Made by a program: the position numbers and the translations under genes. Below, piece by piece: positions 21,169-31,808 of a DNA stretch of 64,000 bases (position 1 is its first letter; each line of letters begins with the position of its first letter). Source of the DNA: Candidozyma auris (lineage: Eukaryota > Ascomycota > Pichiomycetes > Serinales > Metschnikowiaceae); assembly GCF_003013715.1 (NCBI RefSeq), contig NC_072815.1, forward strand, positions 1,240,001-1,304,000, written 5' to 3'. The notes below the pieces were generated by a model that was not told the origin of the DNA, ran no database searches, and saw only the letters and a list, made by a program, of their open reading frames with translations.

Positions 21169-22654
21169 CCCACGGTCCTTGAGGCTACGGGATTGAAAGT
21201 TTGGAGAAGTTGGATTTCCGTTGACCCATCGCTTGCACATGTTGTGCTACCCTGAGATATCATGCCTTTGGGGATTTTTTGCACCCATTTCATGGGCCAG
21301 CCGTTCTCGGTTTTGCGTTCTCGAGAGCGTTTCCAAGTTTGATTGTCTTTGCTCTGTGCCAAAGTAACAATACCTGAAATAATGCCTATCCGATAGGAGG
21401 CTTCAGGACTGGAAGAGATTCTTTACTTCTTTGGGATAGAAAGTGGTGGGTCTCCTCTCCGCCTTTAGGGAATGTGGCGTCACGTGATACGCAAAACCTT
21501 TTTTTTTGGTGGGGAAGAAATAAAGGGGTCTCGCTCGGACTTCAAGGTGCACCGTGTCAAAGGCTGTTACACTTCCGGGACCGATCGGGAAGGCGCCGCT
21601 TAGGCGGGTTCCTTCCGAAGAAAGCTCCGTTGTTTGAGGGGTTGCAAAATGAACAAAAAGTAATCTCTGAAAACAAAAAAAAAAAAAACGGTTTCAGTAT
21701 GTGAATTTTGATGTATGTCCTGCTTTCAAATTTACTCAGTGCTGTTGGAATAACCAGTTTGAAATCCTGAATTTCGAAATCCTCAAGATTTTTACAATTG
21801 TTGGGCTCACAGGTGGAGGCGGTGGGGAGTCGTAGGCTCGGCGATAGACTTGCGGAAATGCAATTCCAGAGGGTGAGCCAAAGAGCAAGACTTTGATGAA
21901 TGGTGTGGTGAAATGTAAAACTAAGGAATAAGAAATGAAGGAAAAAAAAAAAAAAAGAAGAAAATCGGGAACAGAAATTGCGATGAATAACAACCCCCTG
22001 GTGAAGTCGAGATACGGTGTGATGTTTTAATGGCGATAGACATAATGAAATCGGAAGTTTGTGTTTGATTAAAGAACTGGATATAATTACAGAAATTGGT
22101 CCCACCGAAATGCTGGACAATCACCACCAGATACTCATGGCATCCAATACCGGCTTCCCAACGAGGCGTGAACGTTTATTCACTTAACGTTGATGAGTTC
22201 CTTTGAGCTTTGGATGGTGAAACCCCGAAATTGGGTCACCTTCGCTTCCCATCTTGCTTGCGTCTCTGTGCTGCCAAGATGACACCTTTCCCCACCTTTA
22301 GTGCTACAGGGCCCTTCGGAACACACACCCTAAGGACCCCAAATCTACCATTTGGAATAGTCTCCAAAGATCTCGCGCAAGCTCTCTGGCTTCGGCGAGC
22401 CATGGCCATCATGGCCATCTATTCATTTATATACATAGTGTACCAGAATTACCAATTGCATCCACAAACTGATTGTAGACGTTCGAAATACGCACAATCT
22501 CTAGTCAATTGTCATTGTCATGCAACTCTTATATTTGTAGAAGTCACTTTAAAGACTCTTAAGTTTTCAACGTATTTGCCTTTTCTGCTTGTTGTACCAC
22601 TATCAAGGCGTATTTTGCACCCATTCGCGAACATCAACACTCACCTCCACCTCA
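21169..22654. other. Intergenic zinc-finger gene - URN1
   Basis: No supported gene. It contains TTTTTTGCACCCATTT (21275-21290), a CACGTGA box (21482-21488), poly(A) tracts (about 21676 and 21941) and TTTTGCACCCATTC just before URN1. Confidence 0.5.
22613..22626 (+). promoter_or_regulatory. TTTTGCACCCATTC motif, URN1 promoter
   Basis: An exact copy of the recurrent 14-mer, 28 bp before the URN1 ATG and in gene orientation. Four exact copies of this 14-mer occur in the window. Confidence 0.45.
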
Positions 22655-23939
22655 ATGAGCATCGGCCGGGCCCAATTCATCTACAGCGTGCCGCAGACGC
22701 CGTGGCACGTGATCGTCACCGACCAAAGCAAGCATTTCTACTTCAACTCCTCCACAAAAAAATCCGTGTGGCAAATCACCGAAACGGAGCCCGGGCTCGA
22801 GCTGAAGTTGGACTACAATGAGTTAGCAGTGCTTTTTGCAAAAGCCAGAGGTTTTGGCGGCGAGACGAGACTTGAAAGAGAAGAGAGAGTCAAACAGGAA
22901 ACAGAGAAGAGGTTCGAGCAGACAGAGTCAATTGGGAAGTCAATTGACGAGGAAGCAAAGGGTGAAGAGGACTTTGATGAGCAGAAACTGGACGAAGATG
23001 CAGAGGACCTTGAAGATGCGGAAGAGTCTGAGAAAGAAACCAACGTGGAGGATCCGTATGCGCTTATACAGGCGGTTGTGGAGGAGAAAGGAGGAGTGGA
23101 GGAAAAAGACGAACTGGCAGACGATGTGGAGAAGTCTGCTGGCATTGGGGCACTTCAAGGGTACCTGAGCAGTGAAGAGGAGGAGGAGAAGGAGAGTGAG
23201 AAGGAGGAAGGGGTCGACGAGATAGAGGCCGAAGATCCATTAAATCTTGACCTCAACGATGATACTATGAATGATGACCCAGTTGCTGCGTTTAAAGAGC
23301 TCCTATCGCAGCACCAGGATAAGTTTTCCCGGTACGATCCGTGGTTCATTGTGAGTGAGGAGCTCGTCTCAGAATTGGCCCAGGAACCTGCTTTTTATAG
23401 TCTTTCAGATGCTGACAAAGAGAGGGTGTACGATGAGTGGGTGAGAGAGACAGAGAAGGAGGAGCAGAGTGGGCAGAGCGGGCTGAATGGGATATACCCT
23501 TCGCCTACGTTACGGTTCTATCAGGAGCTTCAGGAACACAAAAGCGACTTGAGGAAGCTTCCTTATAAGGAATTTGTGGAAAAGTTTTCGGTTACAAATG
23601 TGGGCTTGGACGAGCCTGAGAAAGTGTACCGAAAGCTACGAGCAACGCTTGTGGAGTTTGCTGAGTACGAGAAGCAGGCCAAGAAGAGCGGCCAAAGCCA
23701 GGGCCAAAACCTCAAAGTGAAGCGAGTGGCCGACTTTGTTCAGGAAGAGCTCAAGCTGGGGGAATATGGAAAGAGATGTGGAAATCGCTCAAGAGGCATC
23801 GTTCTTCGACCAGTGGGTGGCCTTGTGCAATGCATTCGAATTGCCTCCAGAAATGGTCGAGAGTCCCATTAACTTCATTTTGGGTGACGAAAAGCGGTTG
23901 GGGTGCTATAAAACGGCGTTGTTGAAGAAGAATTCGTAG
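22655..23939 (+). CDS. URN1: WW/FF-domain pre-mRNA splicing factor Urn1, one frameshift
   Basis: The start ATG 22655 gives MSIGRAQFIYS, then one WW domain (about residues 12-42) with TPWHVIVTDQSKHFYFN and SVWQI. A long acidic, Glu-rich coiled region follows. An FF domain (about 200-265) contains AAFKELLSQHQDKFSRYDPW and YDEWVRE. The domain order matches S. cerevisiae Urn1 (Ypr152c), a Prp19-complex/spliceosome-associated protein related to Prp40 and human TCERG1. The frame breaks in a GGGGG run at 23758-23762. Removing one G joins it to the frame ending TAG 23937-23939 and gives 427 residues. The continuation, with MERDVEIAQEASFFDQW, is clearly protein-like, so the break is probably a homopolymer error. 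Confidence 0.8.
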
Positions 23940-24325
23940 GCTGGGTTCCAGCCTGGGATTCCGTCGAGGTGGATGAACCAAGACATTAGGGTGATTGTCC
24001 TTGTATAACTTTCAGCTTTCCCACGCAAGACAATGAAGCAAGGCGAATCTCTCAAATTCTTAGGTCTAGCTCAAGACTTTTCGCAGCCATTCTTTTGTGT
24101 CATTTATCCGCCAAGAATCTTCCCATCTATCTCACTAGAACAAAATGCTTCGGTCAATATAGAATTGCCCTGGTACCTCGTGGAACAAACCATACACCTG
24201 TCTCATCAAAAGATGAGACTTTATTTTTTCAGCGTCGCATTGGTTCTGTGAGGACTCTCTTTTCCTGCTCAATCACCACTCCTACTTCTTTTACAAGCGC
24301 CTTCTACCTGCACTCCATCATCACC
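23940..24325. other. CEM1 upstream region
   Basis: The CEM1 frame extends up to 24095 without mitochondrial or conserved features. TTTTCGCAGCCATTC (24078-24092) lies 234 bp before the CEM1 ATG. Confidence 0.5.
24078..24092 (+). promoter_or_regulatory. TTTTCGCAGCCATTC motif, CEM1 upstream
   Basis: A G-variant of the recurrent motif in gene orientation. It shares TTTT, GCA, CCATTC with the C-variant, which suggests that both are one site class. Confidence 0.45.
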
Positions 24326-25597
24326 ATGTCTCGAGTTGTTGTCACTGGCATAGGTCTCGTCACGCCCTTGGGCATTGGCACCCGGGCCACGTGGCTGAAT
24401 ATCGTCAAGGGCTGCTCGGGCCTCATATCCACCAAACTGCTCCCTGACTACGAGTCAGCCGGCTGGGACAAAGTCCCCTCCAAAGTGATTGGCAAAGTCC
24501 CCAACTGGGATCCTGACAGATGTAAGGACAAAGACGCCAGACGGTGGGCGCTTTTCACGCAGTACGGCATTGTGGCGACACAAGAGGCATTGGAGGACGC
24601 TAAGTTGGACTTGGACGCCGTGGACAAATCCAAAGTGGGGGTGGCGGTTGGGTCTGGCATTGGCTCGTTTGAAGACGCCTATGCCAATTCGGTGGCATTT
24701 CATGAAAAGGGCTACAAACGCGTGCAGCCGCTCTTCATCCCACGTCTTTTGAACAACATGGCTGCTGGGAACATCTCCATCAAATATGGGCTTCGAGGAC
24801 CCTTGCACTCAGTGTCTACGGCGTGTGCTACAGGTTTGAACGCCATTGGCGATGCGTACAACTTTATTCATAACGGGTATGCCGATGTGATGGTTTGTGG
24901 GGGCACAGAGGCTTCCATCCATCCGTTGGCGTTGGCTGGGTTTGCCAGAGCAAGGTCGGTGGTGACTGAGTACGAGGATGAGCCTTGGAAAGCTCTGAGG
25001 CCGTTTGATGCAGACAGAAATGGCTTTGTGCTTAGTGAGGGCTGCGGGATCTTGATTTTGGAGAGGTTAGAAGCGGCAAAGCAAAGAAACGCTCCCATAT
25101 ACGCTGAAGTGGGCGGGTACGGTCTTTCTGGAGACGCCAACCACATCACGGCGCCTTTGGAAACTGGCGACGGCGCTTACATGGCCATGAAAATGGCGCT
25201 AGACCGGGCCCAAGTCGATCCGAGTCAGGTGGACTACATCAACGCACACGCTACATCTACAGTGATTGGAGACCGAGCAGAAAACCACGCAATACTGACT
25301 TTATTTGCGAAAAACAGTAACCTAGCCGTGTCTTCAACGAAATCGTCCATCGGCCACTTGCTTGGTGCCGCGGGCGCCGTGGAAGCTGCGTTCACGTTGA
25401 AGGCAATGGAGACAGGGCGATTGCCGCCCACCCTTAATTTACAAAATGTTGGTCGTCACAAGGACGACGACCCGGCACAGTTCGAGCGGTTCGACTATGT
25501 TGCCAACGAGAGCAAGCCGAAGCAAGTCAACCACGGCTTGTGCAACTCGTTCGGGTTTGGTGGCGTGAACAGCTCTATTCTCTTTAGTAGAATATAG
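24326..25597 (+). CDS. CEM1: Mitochondrial beta-ketoacyl-ACP synthase Cem1
   Basis: The 423-residue product from ATG 24326 begins MSRVVVTGIGLVTPLG, the standard KAS I/II N-terminus. The enzyme condenses malonyl-ACP with acyl-ACP in mitochondrial type II fatty acid synthesis, which supplies lipoate precursors. The Cys-His-His triad is intact: Cys167 in STACATG, His308 in NAHATST and His344 in SSIGHLLGAAG. GFGGVNSSILF closes the thiolase fold. The frame is open 77 codons further upstream to 24095. Those residues could form a presequence only if a non-ATG start is used. The chosen ATG leaves almost no presequence, so the targeting signal is an open point. Confidence 0.9.
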   Translation: MSRVVVTGIGLVTPLGIGTRATWLNIVKGCSGLISTKLLPDYESAGWDKVPSKVIGKVPNWDPDRCKDKDARRWALFTQYGIVATQEALEDAKLDLDAVDKSKVGVAVGSGIGSFEDAYANSVAFHEKGYKRVQPLFIPRLLNNMAAGNISIKYGLRGPLHSVSTACATGLNAIGDAYNFIHNGYADVMVCGGTEASIHPLALAGFARARSVVTEYEDEPWKALRPFDADRNGFVLSEGCGILILERLEAAKQRNAPIYAEVGGYGLSGDANHITAPLETGDGAYMAMKMALDRAQVDPSQVDYINAHATSTVIGDRAENHAILTLFAKNSNLAVSSTKSSIGHLLGAAGAVEAAFTLKAMETGRLPPTLNLQNVGRHKDDDPAQFERFDYVANESKPKQVNHGLCNSFGFGGVNSSILFSRI

Positions 25598-25707
25598 GGA
25601 GCCAAAAGCACTGGATTTTTTTTTTCTTTTTTTTCTCTTTTTTCTTTGTCTTCTTTTCAAAACAAGCAAAACCAAGCGAAGGAATAGCATAAGCAATAAA
25701 AATTGGT

Positions 25708-27726
25708 CTAGCAACCACTGAGTTTGTTCTTCGGCATCTTGAACCCTGCCATCTCCCACGAGGTATGGTTGGGGTTAAAGTAGGCAGCCTTGTGGTTCTC
25801 GATGTAGTCAAACGTCGGGTAGTCTTCAGGATCACACGTCATGCTGATGGCATCTGGAGGCTGGTAGATTCTCACGTAGTCCACCCTCATATGGGAAGGA
25901 AAAACGAGTGAGGGCCAGTCGATGTACGCCCACGAGTTGGAAATACCCAAGTTGATAACGATGGACATGGGCTCCTTGGAGATACGTCTGAAACCCACAT
26001 TTCCGTTAGGACTCAACGCCCACGCGTGCAACGTAAATGCAGCATTCTCCTTACCTCTGCCAACATACCACGTAATGTAGCCATCGTCGTTGTCATTCAT
26101 GTATTCGTAACCATACTCCTGGAACTTTCCCGCACCCACACCACGCTCATACCACGTAGAGTTGAGGGTCACAAGACCAGAAACAGCCTGCTGAAGTGGA
26201 CCTCCGGTATAGGTATTCATAGCACAGACTTCACTGTTGTGGATCTCAACGAAGCTATAGTCAGGGTAGTACCACACGTCGTATGGAGCAATCTGGTACG
26301 ACATAGACACCACACCAGTTTTGAGAGTGTCATCAACGGAACCTTCAATGATATCGATTTCAGGCGCACCTCTGCCCACACCCGGGTTGGGGTGGTCTTC
26401 ACCAGAACACGTGCACACGTTCAACCTCTGGCCCGGCAAATACGAGATTCCATCTGGCGAAGACTGGTTTGGCGTGATTCCCGCATCGCAAGAGTCGTAG
26501 GTGTATGGCCACAAACCTTCAGTGGAGGCCAAATAGCCCGGACGGGCCAAGTTGCCCAACGTCCAAAGACCAGGCCAAAGACCCATTTTGTGGCCGTAGT
26601 TGGGCAAGTTAACCGAGGTAACAATGAGGCCCTGGGTGAAACAAAGCTTGTTCCACGACTGGAGCATAGCAGACCTGTAGAACAAGTTGTGGTTCTTGTA
26701 GGCGTCTAAAGTGATGTGGAGGGTGCCGTTGGAGGTGGTGGCAGCATCCGGGTCGTACCACTCCAAGTCCTGGGTGGCCTGGTAGTGGATATCCACGCCC
26801 TGGAAAAACTGGTCGTCGCCATCGTAGAAAGTTCTGCCCTCGGCGTTGAACTCATCGGAAAAAGTCAACACCCACTCTTCGCCTTTGCTGTTGACACGAG
26901 TATACTCGTCATCGGGGGTGTCAGGGTCAATTAAAGAGGTTCTGATGGAGCTCGAGAGCGGGTACTTGTACTGGGTCAACACCTCGTACACCTCGGGCCG
27001 GTAAGGGTTGGTGACGCCCGAAAACGAAACCACCGGCAACACAATGAAAACGGCCAACGCCCCCACCAACAACAAGATGAATCCGACAAGCCCCCAGCCG
27101 ACCCTGCGGTCCATATGCTTGAGGTCGTACCAGAACCTGTTCTTGTCGTAGGCAGCATCAGCAATCGGGTCTGGGTTGTGCAAGTAGTCGTCGGGCTCCT
27201 TCTCGTCAATGTGCAAGGGGAACTGGTGGGCCGGGTAGCCGCCAAAGGGTGAGAGGTCGACCTTGGCCAAAAAGGGGTCCAGCACGTTCTCACCGTTGGA
27301 AGAGGTAGTTTCAGACGACCCACCTCCGTTCTGAGCCAACTGCATGTACTGGGAGCCGCCTTGTCGCCTGAACTGCGACAGAAGCGACGTCAGCGAGGGT
27401 TCTCTCAGGTTGGCAAGACTCGGGTACCTGTTGAACTCGGTGGGAGCGACCAAGTTGCCCTGACCCAGGGCCAGAAACTGGCCGTTTCCCTGCCCACTTG
27501 AGGGCAGCGACACAAAGCGTCTCTGGTCGGCGTAGTAGCCGTTGTAGTGGGCCCGCTCGGGGTCGACAACGTCGGGACCGACGACGTCGGGGCCAATCAG
27601 GTTCAGACGCTCATGCTGGAGAAGCTCGTCGCTGTCGTCGAAGTTCAGGTCGTATGACCCGCTGCCGTCGTCAAACGGGTTGCGAGGGCTATCTGTGTAA
27701 TTATGCGTGAGGTCTCTGTGGGACAT
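25708..27726 (-). CDS. SKN1: Beta-1,6-glucan synthesis GH16 membrane protein (Skn1/Kre6 family)
   Basis: The 672-residue type II membrane protein has a long cytosolic Ser/Asn-rich N-terminus (1-208), one membrane helix (about 211-234) and a lumenal GH16-like domain. The catalytic ExDxxE motif is intact as EIDIIE (456-461). Other hallmarks are FSDEFNAEGRTFYDGDDQFF, MGLWPGLWTLGNLARPGYL and YTYDSCDAGITPNQSSPDG. Kre6 and Skn1 act in the ER/Golgi to build cell-wall beta-1,6-glucan. A paralogue in the same orientation lies directly upstream, an arrangement also known for KRE6/SKN1 in Candida albicans. Which copy is called SKN1 is nominal. Confidence 0.92.
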   Translation of the reverse strand: MSHRDLTHNYTDSPRNPFDDGSGSYDLNFDDSDELLQHERLNLIGPDVVGPDVVDPERAHYNGYYADQRRFVSLPSSGQGNGQFLALGQGNLVAPTEFNRYPSLANLREPSLTSLLSQFRRQGGSQYMQLAQNGGGSSETTSSNGENVLDPFLAKVDLSPFGGYPAHQFPLHIDEKEPDDYLHNPDPIADAAYDKNRFWYDLKHMDRRVGWGLVGFILLLVGALAVFIVLPVVSFSGVTNPYRPEVYEVLTQYKYPLSSSIRTSLIDPDTPDDEYTRVNSKGEEWVLTFSDEFNAEGRTFYDGDDQFFQGVDIHYQATQDLEWYDPDAATTSNGTLHITLDAYKNHNLFYRSAMLQSWNKLCFTQGLIVTSVNLPNYGHKMGLWPGLWTLGNLARPGYLASTEGLWPYTYDSCDAGITPNQSSPDGISYLPGQRLNVCTCSGEDHPNPGVGRGAPEIDIIEGSVDDTLKTGVVSMSYQIAPYDVWYYPDYSFVEIHNSEVCAMNTYTGGPLQQAVSGLVTLNSTWYERGVGAGKFQEYGYEYMNDNDDGYITWYVGRGKENAAFTLHAWALSPNGNVGFRRISKEPMSIVINLGISNSWAYIDWPSLVFPSHMRVDYVRIYQPPDAISMTCDPEDYPTFDYIENHKAAYFNPNHTSWEMAGFKMPKNKLSGC

Positions 27727-28487
27727 AGCGAGCAGCTATGAGGAAAAAGGTGGTGAATTTAGTGGAAAACGATGTAGCACTAGGTAGTTGCAATGTTTGC
27801 TTCAGATGTGTGAGTGAAGATGCTGCGCGAAAACACTGCCTACCCTGGCCCAGTGGTATTTGGCGGGTGCGAAGGCCTTGTGCACGGCGGCAGGAGGAGA
27901 TCTGGGGAAGCCGTACCTGCCAGGGGACGGACGGCTGGTGTGGTGGTCGATGATCACGTGAGTACGCTGGGGCACTCCCGATCCATGCTACTTTGTTTCA
28001 TTAAAATTGCAACGGCCATAGACATTTTCACTTTTTCCTTCTACTTCACTGCCTCTCAGGAAGCTGCTTCTGCCTCCTGCCTAAATCTTGCTGGGCCCAC
28101 CGCGCCCGGGTCTTGGCGGCCAGGTGGGCGCGAAAAAAAAAGGCGGCAGAGGGCAGGCTGGAAATAGGCTGCGGGCTGAAAATAGGCTGGCGCCACAAAA
28201 ACAAAAATAGTGCGGCCGCACAGGGCTTCAGGGGATCGAAGATGCATTGAAGGTGATGGTGGTGGTTTCAGTATTCTTCAGTTTCTCAGGCTCTTCAAAT
28301 GTTCAGTTTTAACTTTTTTTTTTTTCACGATTTCAATTGTTCAATGTTCAATGATGCCTTGGCTTCGACTGGTGTCCTTATCTCTCTGGCTTGCTCTGGC
28401 TGCCAAGGCTGGGCAGGCGAGGGACCCTCGGCACTGACCTCTGCGATTTAATGGCTGCAAAACACTGGCTATCTCCCAATCTCTCAA
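27727..28487. other. Spacer between the tandem KRE6/SKN1 genes
   Basis: No gene. It contains a CACGTGA (27955), a tandem duplication GGCTGGAAATAGGCT / GGCTGAAAATAGGCT (28156-28188), T-rich DNA (about 28315) and a reverse motif copy TTTTGCAGCCAT (28451-28462) pointing to SKN1. Confidence 0.5.
28451..28462 (-). promoter_or_regulatory. TTTTGCAGCCAT motif upstream of SKN1
   Basis: The minus strand reads TTTTGCAGCCAT in the orientation of SKN1, just 3' of the KRE6 stop. Confidence 0.35.
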
Positions 28488-30516
28488 TCAGCAGTTGTAG
28501 GCCAACTTGTTGCGGGGCGTCGAGTACTTCGTGTCAGACCACAACGTCAAGTTGGGGTTCATGTACGCCTCCAAATGGTTCTCAATGTAGTCAACCGTTG
28601 GGTAGTCTTCTGGATCACACGTAACGTTGATCTGGTCCTCGGGCTGGTAGATTCTCACGTAGTCCACCCGAAGGTGTGCTGGGAAGATCATCTCGGGCCA
28701 GTCGATGTACGCCCACGAGTTGGAGATACCCAAGTTCATCACGATCGACATGGGCTCCTTGGAAATGCGTCTCCACCCAATATTACCGTTGGGGCCTAGC
28801 GCTTTGGCATGGACTGTAAGCGTGGGGTCGCTTCCCACATACCACGTCAAGTGGCCGTTTTCGTTGTCGTTGAGATACTCGTACCCGTAGACCTGGTACT
28901 TGCCTGCGTCGTCGCCCCGCTCGTACCAGGTGTTGTTCAAGGTGGTCACTCCCGAAACAGCTTGCTGGATGGGGCCTCCAGTGTATACGTTGGCGCTGGT
29001 GACCTCGTGGTTGTGGATCTCGAGAAAGCTGTAGTCCGGGTAGTACCAGATGTCCATGGGCGCTATCTGGTACGACTGGGACGCCAACCCGAGCTTCATG
29101 GTGTTTGTGTCTGTTTCGGCCTCGATGATATCGATTTCGGGGGCTCCTCGGCCCGTTCCCGGGTTGGGGTGGTCGTCGCCTGGGCAAGTGCATGCGTTCA
29201 ATCTCTGGCCCGGCAAGTACGAGATTCCATCGGGCGAAGACTGGTTGGGCGTGATACCGGCATCGCAAGAGTCGTAGGTGTATGGCCACACCCTCGGTGG
29301 ATGCTCTATAACCTGGACGGCCCAAGTTGCCCATGGTCCAGAGACCGGGCCAGAGACCGCCCTTGTTGCCGTAATTGGGGAGCTGCGCAGATATGAGAAT
29401 CATGCCCTGGGTGAAGCAGAGCTTGTTCCACGACTGGAGCATGCCTGAGCGGTAGAACAAATTGTGGCTCTTGTATGCGTCCAACGTCAGGATCATGGTG
29501 CCGTTGGCGGTGGTGATGGCGTCGGGGTCGTACCACTCCAAATCCTGGGTTCCTGAGTACCAAATGTCCACGCCCTGGAAGAACTGGTCGTCTCCGTCGT
29601 AGAAGGTTCTGCCCTCGGCGTTGAACTCGTCGGAAAACACCAATTTCCATTTTTCTCCGTCCTTGTTCTCCTTGTATAAGGCGTCATCGGGGGTGTCTGG
29701 GTCCACAAGCGACGTTCTGATGGAGCTCGAGAGCGGGTACTTGTAGTGGCTCAACACCTCGTATACTTCTGGGTGGTAAGGAGTGGTGGCTCCCGAGTAG
29801 AAGAGCACAGGCAAAAGCACAAACACAACCACGCCTGCAAGCAACAAAAAAAGCACTCCAAGTGCTCCTCCCAACGCTCTTCTGTCCATGGTCTTGAGAT
29901 CGTACCAGAACCTGTTCTTATCGTAGGCGGCGTCTGCAATTGGGTCTGGGTTGTGCAAGTAGTCATCAGGTTCTTTCTCGTCAATGTGGAGAGGGAACGA
30001 CAGCGCTGGGTAGCCGCCAAACGGCGAGAAGTCCACGTTCGACACAAACGGGTTGGTCAGTCTCATCAGATCGTCGTCGTCGGGAGTACCCAGTCCCAGA
30101 CCCAATTTGGGCAGGTACTCTTGTCTCATTTGAGAGGCCAACGACGTCAGCGAGACCACTCTCGACCCCGCCATCAGCGGGTACCGATCGTACTCAGAAG
30201 GGGCCACGGGCTCGACGTTGTTGCCGTTGACTGCCAAGTTGGGGGTGTGGTCGTTGGAGCTTTGGCCCAGCAACAAGTTTGCCAGGGTGCCGTTTTGCGA
30301 GTAGTAGCCCAGCGAGGCGGCAAACCGGCCGCCGTACTGTGTTCTGGGACTGTGGGGGTTGTTTTGTTGGAGAAGCTCTCCCTGGTCCAGAGAGGTGAAG
30401 GAGGAGTTGGAGTTTCTCAGGAGACTATCGTGCTCGTTGTCCAACTCGGACACAAAGGGGTTCTGCGGCGTGTTGTAGCCCAGTGGGGGCCCGTTGGAGG
30501 TCAAGTCACGGACCAT
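28488..30516 (-). CDS. KRE6: Beta-1,6-glucan synthesis GH16 membrane protein (Kre6 family), one frameshift
   Basis: This is the tandem paralogue of the gene at 25708-27726. From ATG 30516 the first frame encodes the cytosolic N-terminus, the membrane helix (ALGGALGVLFLLLAGVVVFV) and the first half of the GH16-like domain. The frame is lost at about 29288-29291 after ASTEG. The second frame resumes WPYTYDSCDAGITP and includes the catalytic EIDIIE. In the paralogue the same site reads GGTTTGTGGCCA on the coding strand; here it reads GGTGTGGCCA, two bases shorter. With two bases the length becomes 676 residues against 672 in the paralogue. Both halves are highly similar to the paralogue, so either a recent mutation or a sequence error is likely. 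Alternative upstream starts lack ATG. Confidence 0.85.
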
Positions 30517-31070
30517 TTTTGGCGGGATTCTAGCGTTTGGGGATGAAGATGGCTGCAAATGACAAGAAAAAGTGCTGTCTCGGAAGAACTCAGCTAGGGC
30601 TTGGCGCTCGGAAAAACTCGCCTGTCAATGCAAGGAAGCCAAGATATGGGGCAAAAGAAGCTTCGTTCGGAGAAATTAGGCGTTGGAACCAAGTAAGCGA
30701 AAGGAAGACCTCAAAGCTAAAGATGCAAGAAGAAGACGTTGTTCAAATCAACTGTGTTTTATTGATCTGTAAAAAACCGCAGCAGCAGGAGCAACCCGAT
30801 AGGCACGCTGTGAAATTTTTCCGCCCTGCCGCTCGTGTCGAGGGTCCCTACTTTTGGCGGGATTTTTTTAGAAAAAAATGAAGGGCACGTATCTACGGTC
30901 TATAAAAAAATTTTCTGCACCTTGCTAATTACCGAAATCCATCTAAATTTCTGTAGTTTCCACAAGAATCCCTCTTCCCATCGCTTCCTCGGCTGGCTAA
31001 CTGTTTATGTCGCGACACACAGCCTCAGATTTTTTTTTTTGCATCAATTTTTTTAGGTCGCAGTTTTCAC

Positions 31071-31087
31071 GCGTACTGCAGACAAGC
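31071..31087 (+). promoter_or_regulatory. GCGTACTGCAGACAAGC motif
   Basis: Shares GTACTGCAGACAAGC with the copy at 45534-45552. Stand-alone site 550 bp upstream of KRE6. Confidence 0.4.
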
Positions 31088-31796
31088 AGGCCCAGCTTGA
31101 CCTGGCCAGTTTCCTGGCAATCAAAAGAGATTAGAAAGAAACGGTGAAGAGAAGAAATGTACGGTAAATGATGGTCTGATGGAATCATTGAATTCAAATC
31201 GACAATAATTAGTTTGTGCACTTTTCAGAGAGAATGTAGGGGTTTCTCACTAAGCCTTACGCGGATAGCACCTTCCAAAAAAAGAACAAAGTTGAAGACG
31301 ATGAGAAGAGGTGAAGAGCGTGAGCTGTAAGTGAATACTGGTGGTTTCCAATGTATTAGAAATTTGTGAGGTTTGCTTGTTCAGTAAATTCTGGCTCATA
31401 TTTGCCACGAAACCTTTCTATATGATTTGTTCACTTTATGAGTGCTGCCCGACTGGCTTAGAATATTCAGAAATGAGACGACTCTGCCTCATCAGGCTAT
31501 GCAATTGCAGATGGACCATTTGCTTTTTATTTGTTAATATCGTAACTACAAGGTTTTTTTTTCTTTTTCTTCTTTTTAGGTAGTGTCGTGGACAAATTTG
31601 TTTAGTATAGCTCCCCTGGTACTTTTGGCAGAGATGAGTGTTATAGGGGAAAGTTGACGAATAGGATATCAAGATCCCTCTAGTCACGCCCCCTGCTTGT
31701 TAATTCTTTGGGCATTTGTCATCTACAGTTTTACTGTATATCTTCTTCTGACGAAGAGTTCATGATTTATCTTGCAGTGCCTCGATGGTTTGTAAA

Positions 31797-31808
31797 TTGG
31801 CTGCAAAA
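31797..31808 (-). promoter_or_regulatory. TTTTGCAGCCAA motif upstream of KRE6
   Basis: The minus strand reads TTTTGCAGCCAA, in KRE6 orientation but about 1.3 kb from its ATG. Confidence 0.3.

Noticed and set aside
21557..22120. Minus-strand open frame of 187 codons
   Set aside because: Phe/Ser-rich because of poly(A) and CT-rich DNA; no domain.
25002..26709. Long plus-strand frame (227 codons, 26026-26709) opposite SKN1
   Set aside because: It is the antisense shadow of a well-supported GH16 gene.
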